Source: Anaerolineaceae bacterium (GTDB lineage: Bacteria > Chloroflexota > Anaerolineae > Aggregatilineales > Phototrophicaceae). Taken from it: a DNA stretch of 64,000 bases. Below are positions 63,962 to 64,000 of this stretch, in pieces; the first letter of the stretch is position 1, and every line of letters starts with the position of its first letter. Under the pieces are notes generated by a model. The model did not search any database. It saw only the letters and a list, made by a program, of their open reading frames with translations, and had not been told where the DNA came from. The position numbers were made by a program, and so were the translations under genes. The stretch spans positions 186,001 through 250,000 of the forward strand of contig WGMX01000009.1 in NCBI GenBank assembly GCA_016124855.1. The letters run 5' to 3'.

Positions 63962-64000
63962 CCGAATGAATCCCACCGCAAAACCACTTATCCGTGACCA

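Overview
The window reads as ordinary chromosome of a free-living bacterium, most likely a Chloroflexota member of the Anaerolineae or an allied group (moderate confidence). This rests on gene style, not on a marker gene: long Thr/Pro-rich spacers joined to SH3b domains, many FHA, GAF and PAS signalling proteins, STAND-type ATPases with LuxR or sigma-like helix-turn-helix ends, LCP and PGRP cell-wall proteins, and roughly 50% GC. I saw no transposase, integrase, phage gene or CRISPR array.

Layout. 0-5 kb: the end of a secreted protein gene, then a very large degenerate two-component regulator divergent from an FHA protein. 5-8.9 kb: a small molybdopterin oxidoreductase, then prfA and a MerR-like/dprA pair. 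8.9-13.4 kb: HtrA protease, an unknown protein and a TPR/SH3b membrane protein. 13.4-18 kb: a co-directional run of NIPSNAP-like protein, stand-alone receiver, pseudo-PP2C sensor and LCP ligase. 18-30 kb: Bax-inhibitor protein, DUF427, a LuxR-STAND regulator, an HD-domain pair of unknown role, PGRP amidase, hydrolase, epimerase and SppA. 30-36 kb: a membrane PAS/GAF histidine kinase, a metallophosphoesterase, an SDR and a toxin-antitoxin-like pair.

36.3-42.5 kb holds the most coherent system: on one strand, in order, a JAMM peptidase, MetY, MetX, a tRNA-Gly gene, a MoaD/CysO-type sulfur carrier whose Gly-Gly is masked by two extra residues, DUF4395, a membrane thioredoxin and a MoeB-rhodanese activator. 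Together these could activate, unmask, sulfurylate and use a protein thiocarboxylate to make homocysteine from O-acetylhomoserine. A terminator-like hairpin and small Cys-containing ORFs lie directly upstream, suggesting attenuation.

42.5-49.5 kb: citrate synthase, a CPT-like kinase, two rhomboid proteases and a Ca2+-type P-ATPase. 49.7-55.5 kb: small accessory proteins, a second STAND ATPase, a receiver and a phosphodiester glycosidase lipoprotein. 56-60 kb: SH3b-TP protein, phosphoribosyltransferase, vWA-FHA protein and an orphan MacB-type ABC ATPase. 60-64 kb: DoxX-like protein, two CBS-pair proteins and a divergent DevS/DevR-like two-component pair.

The main non-coding finding is a ~170-nt element present twice in opposite orientation (18.1 and 56.1 kb). 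The two copies keep the same 13-bp stem with five consecutive compensatory base-pair changes, which points to a conserved folded structure.
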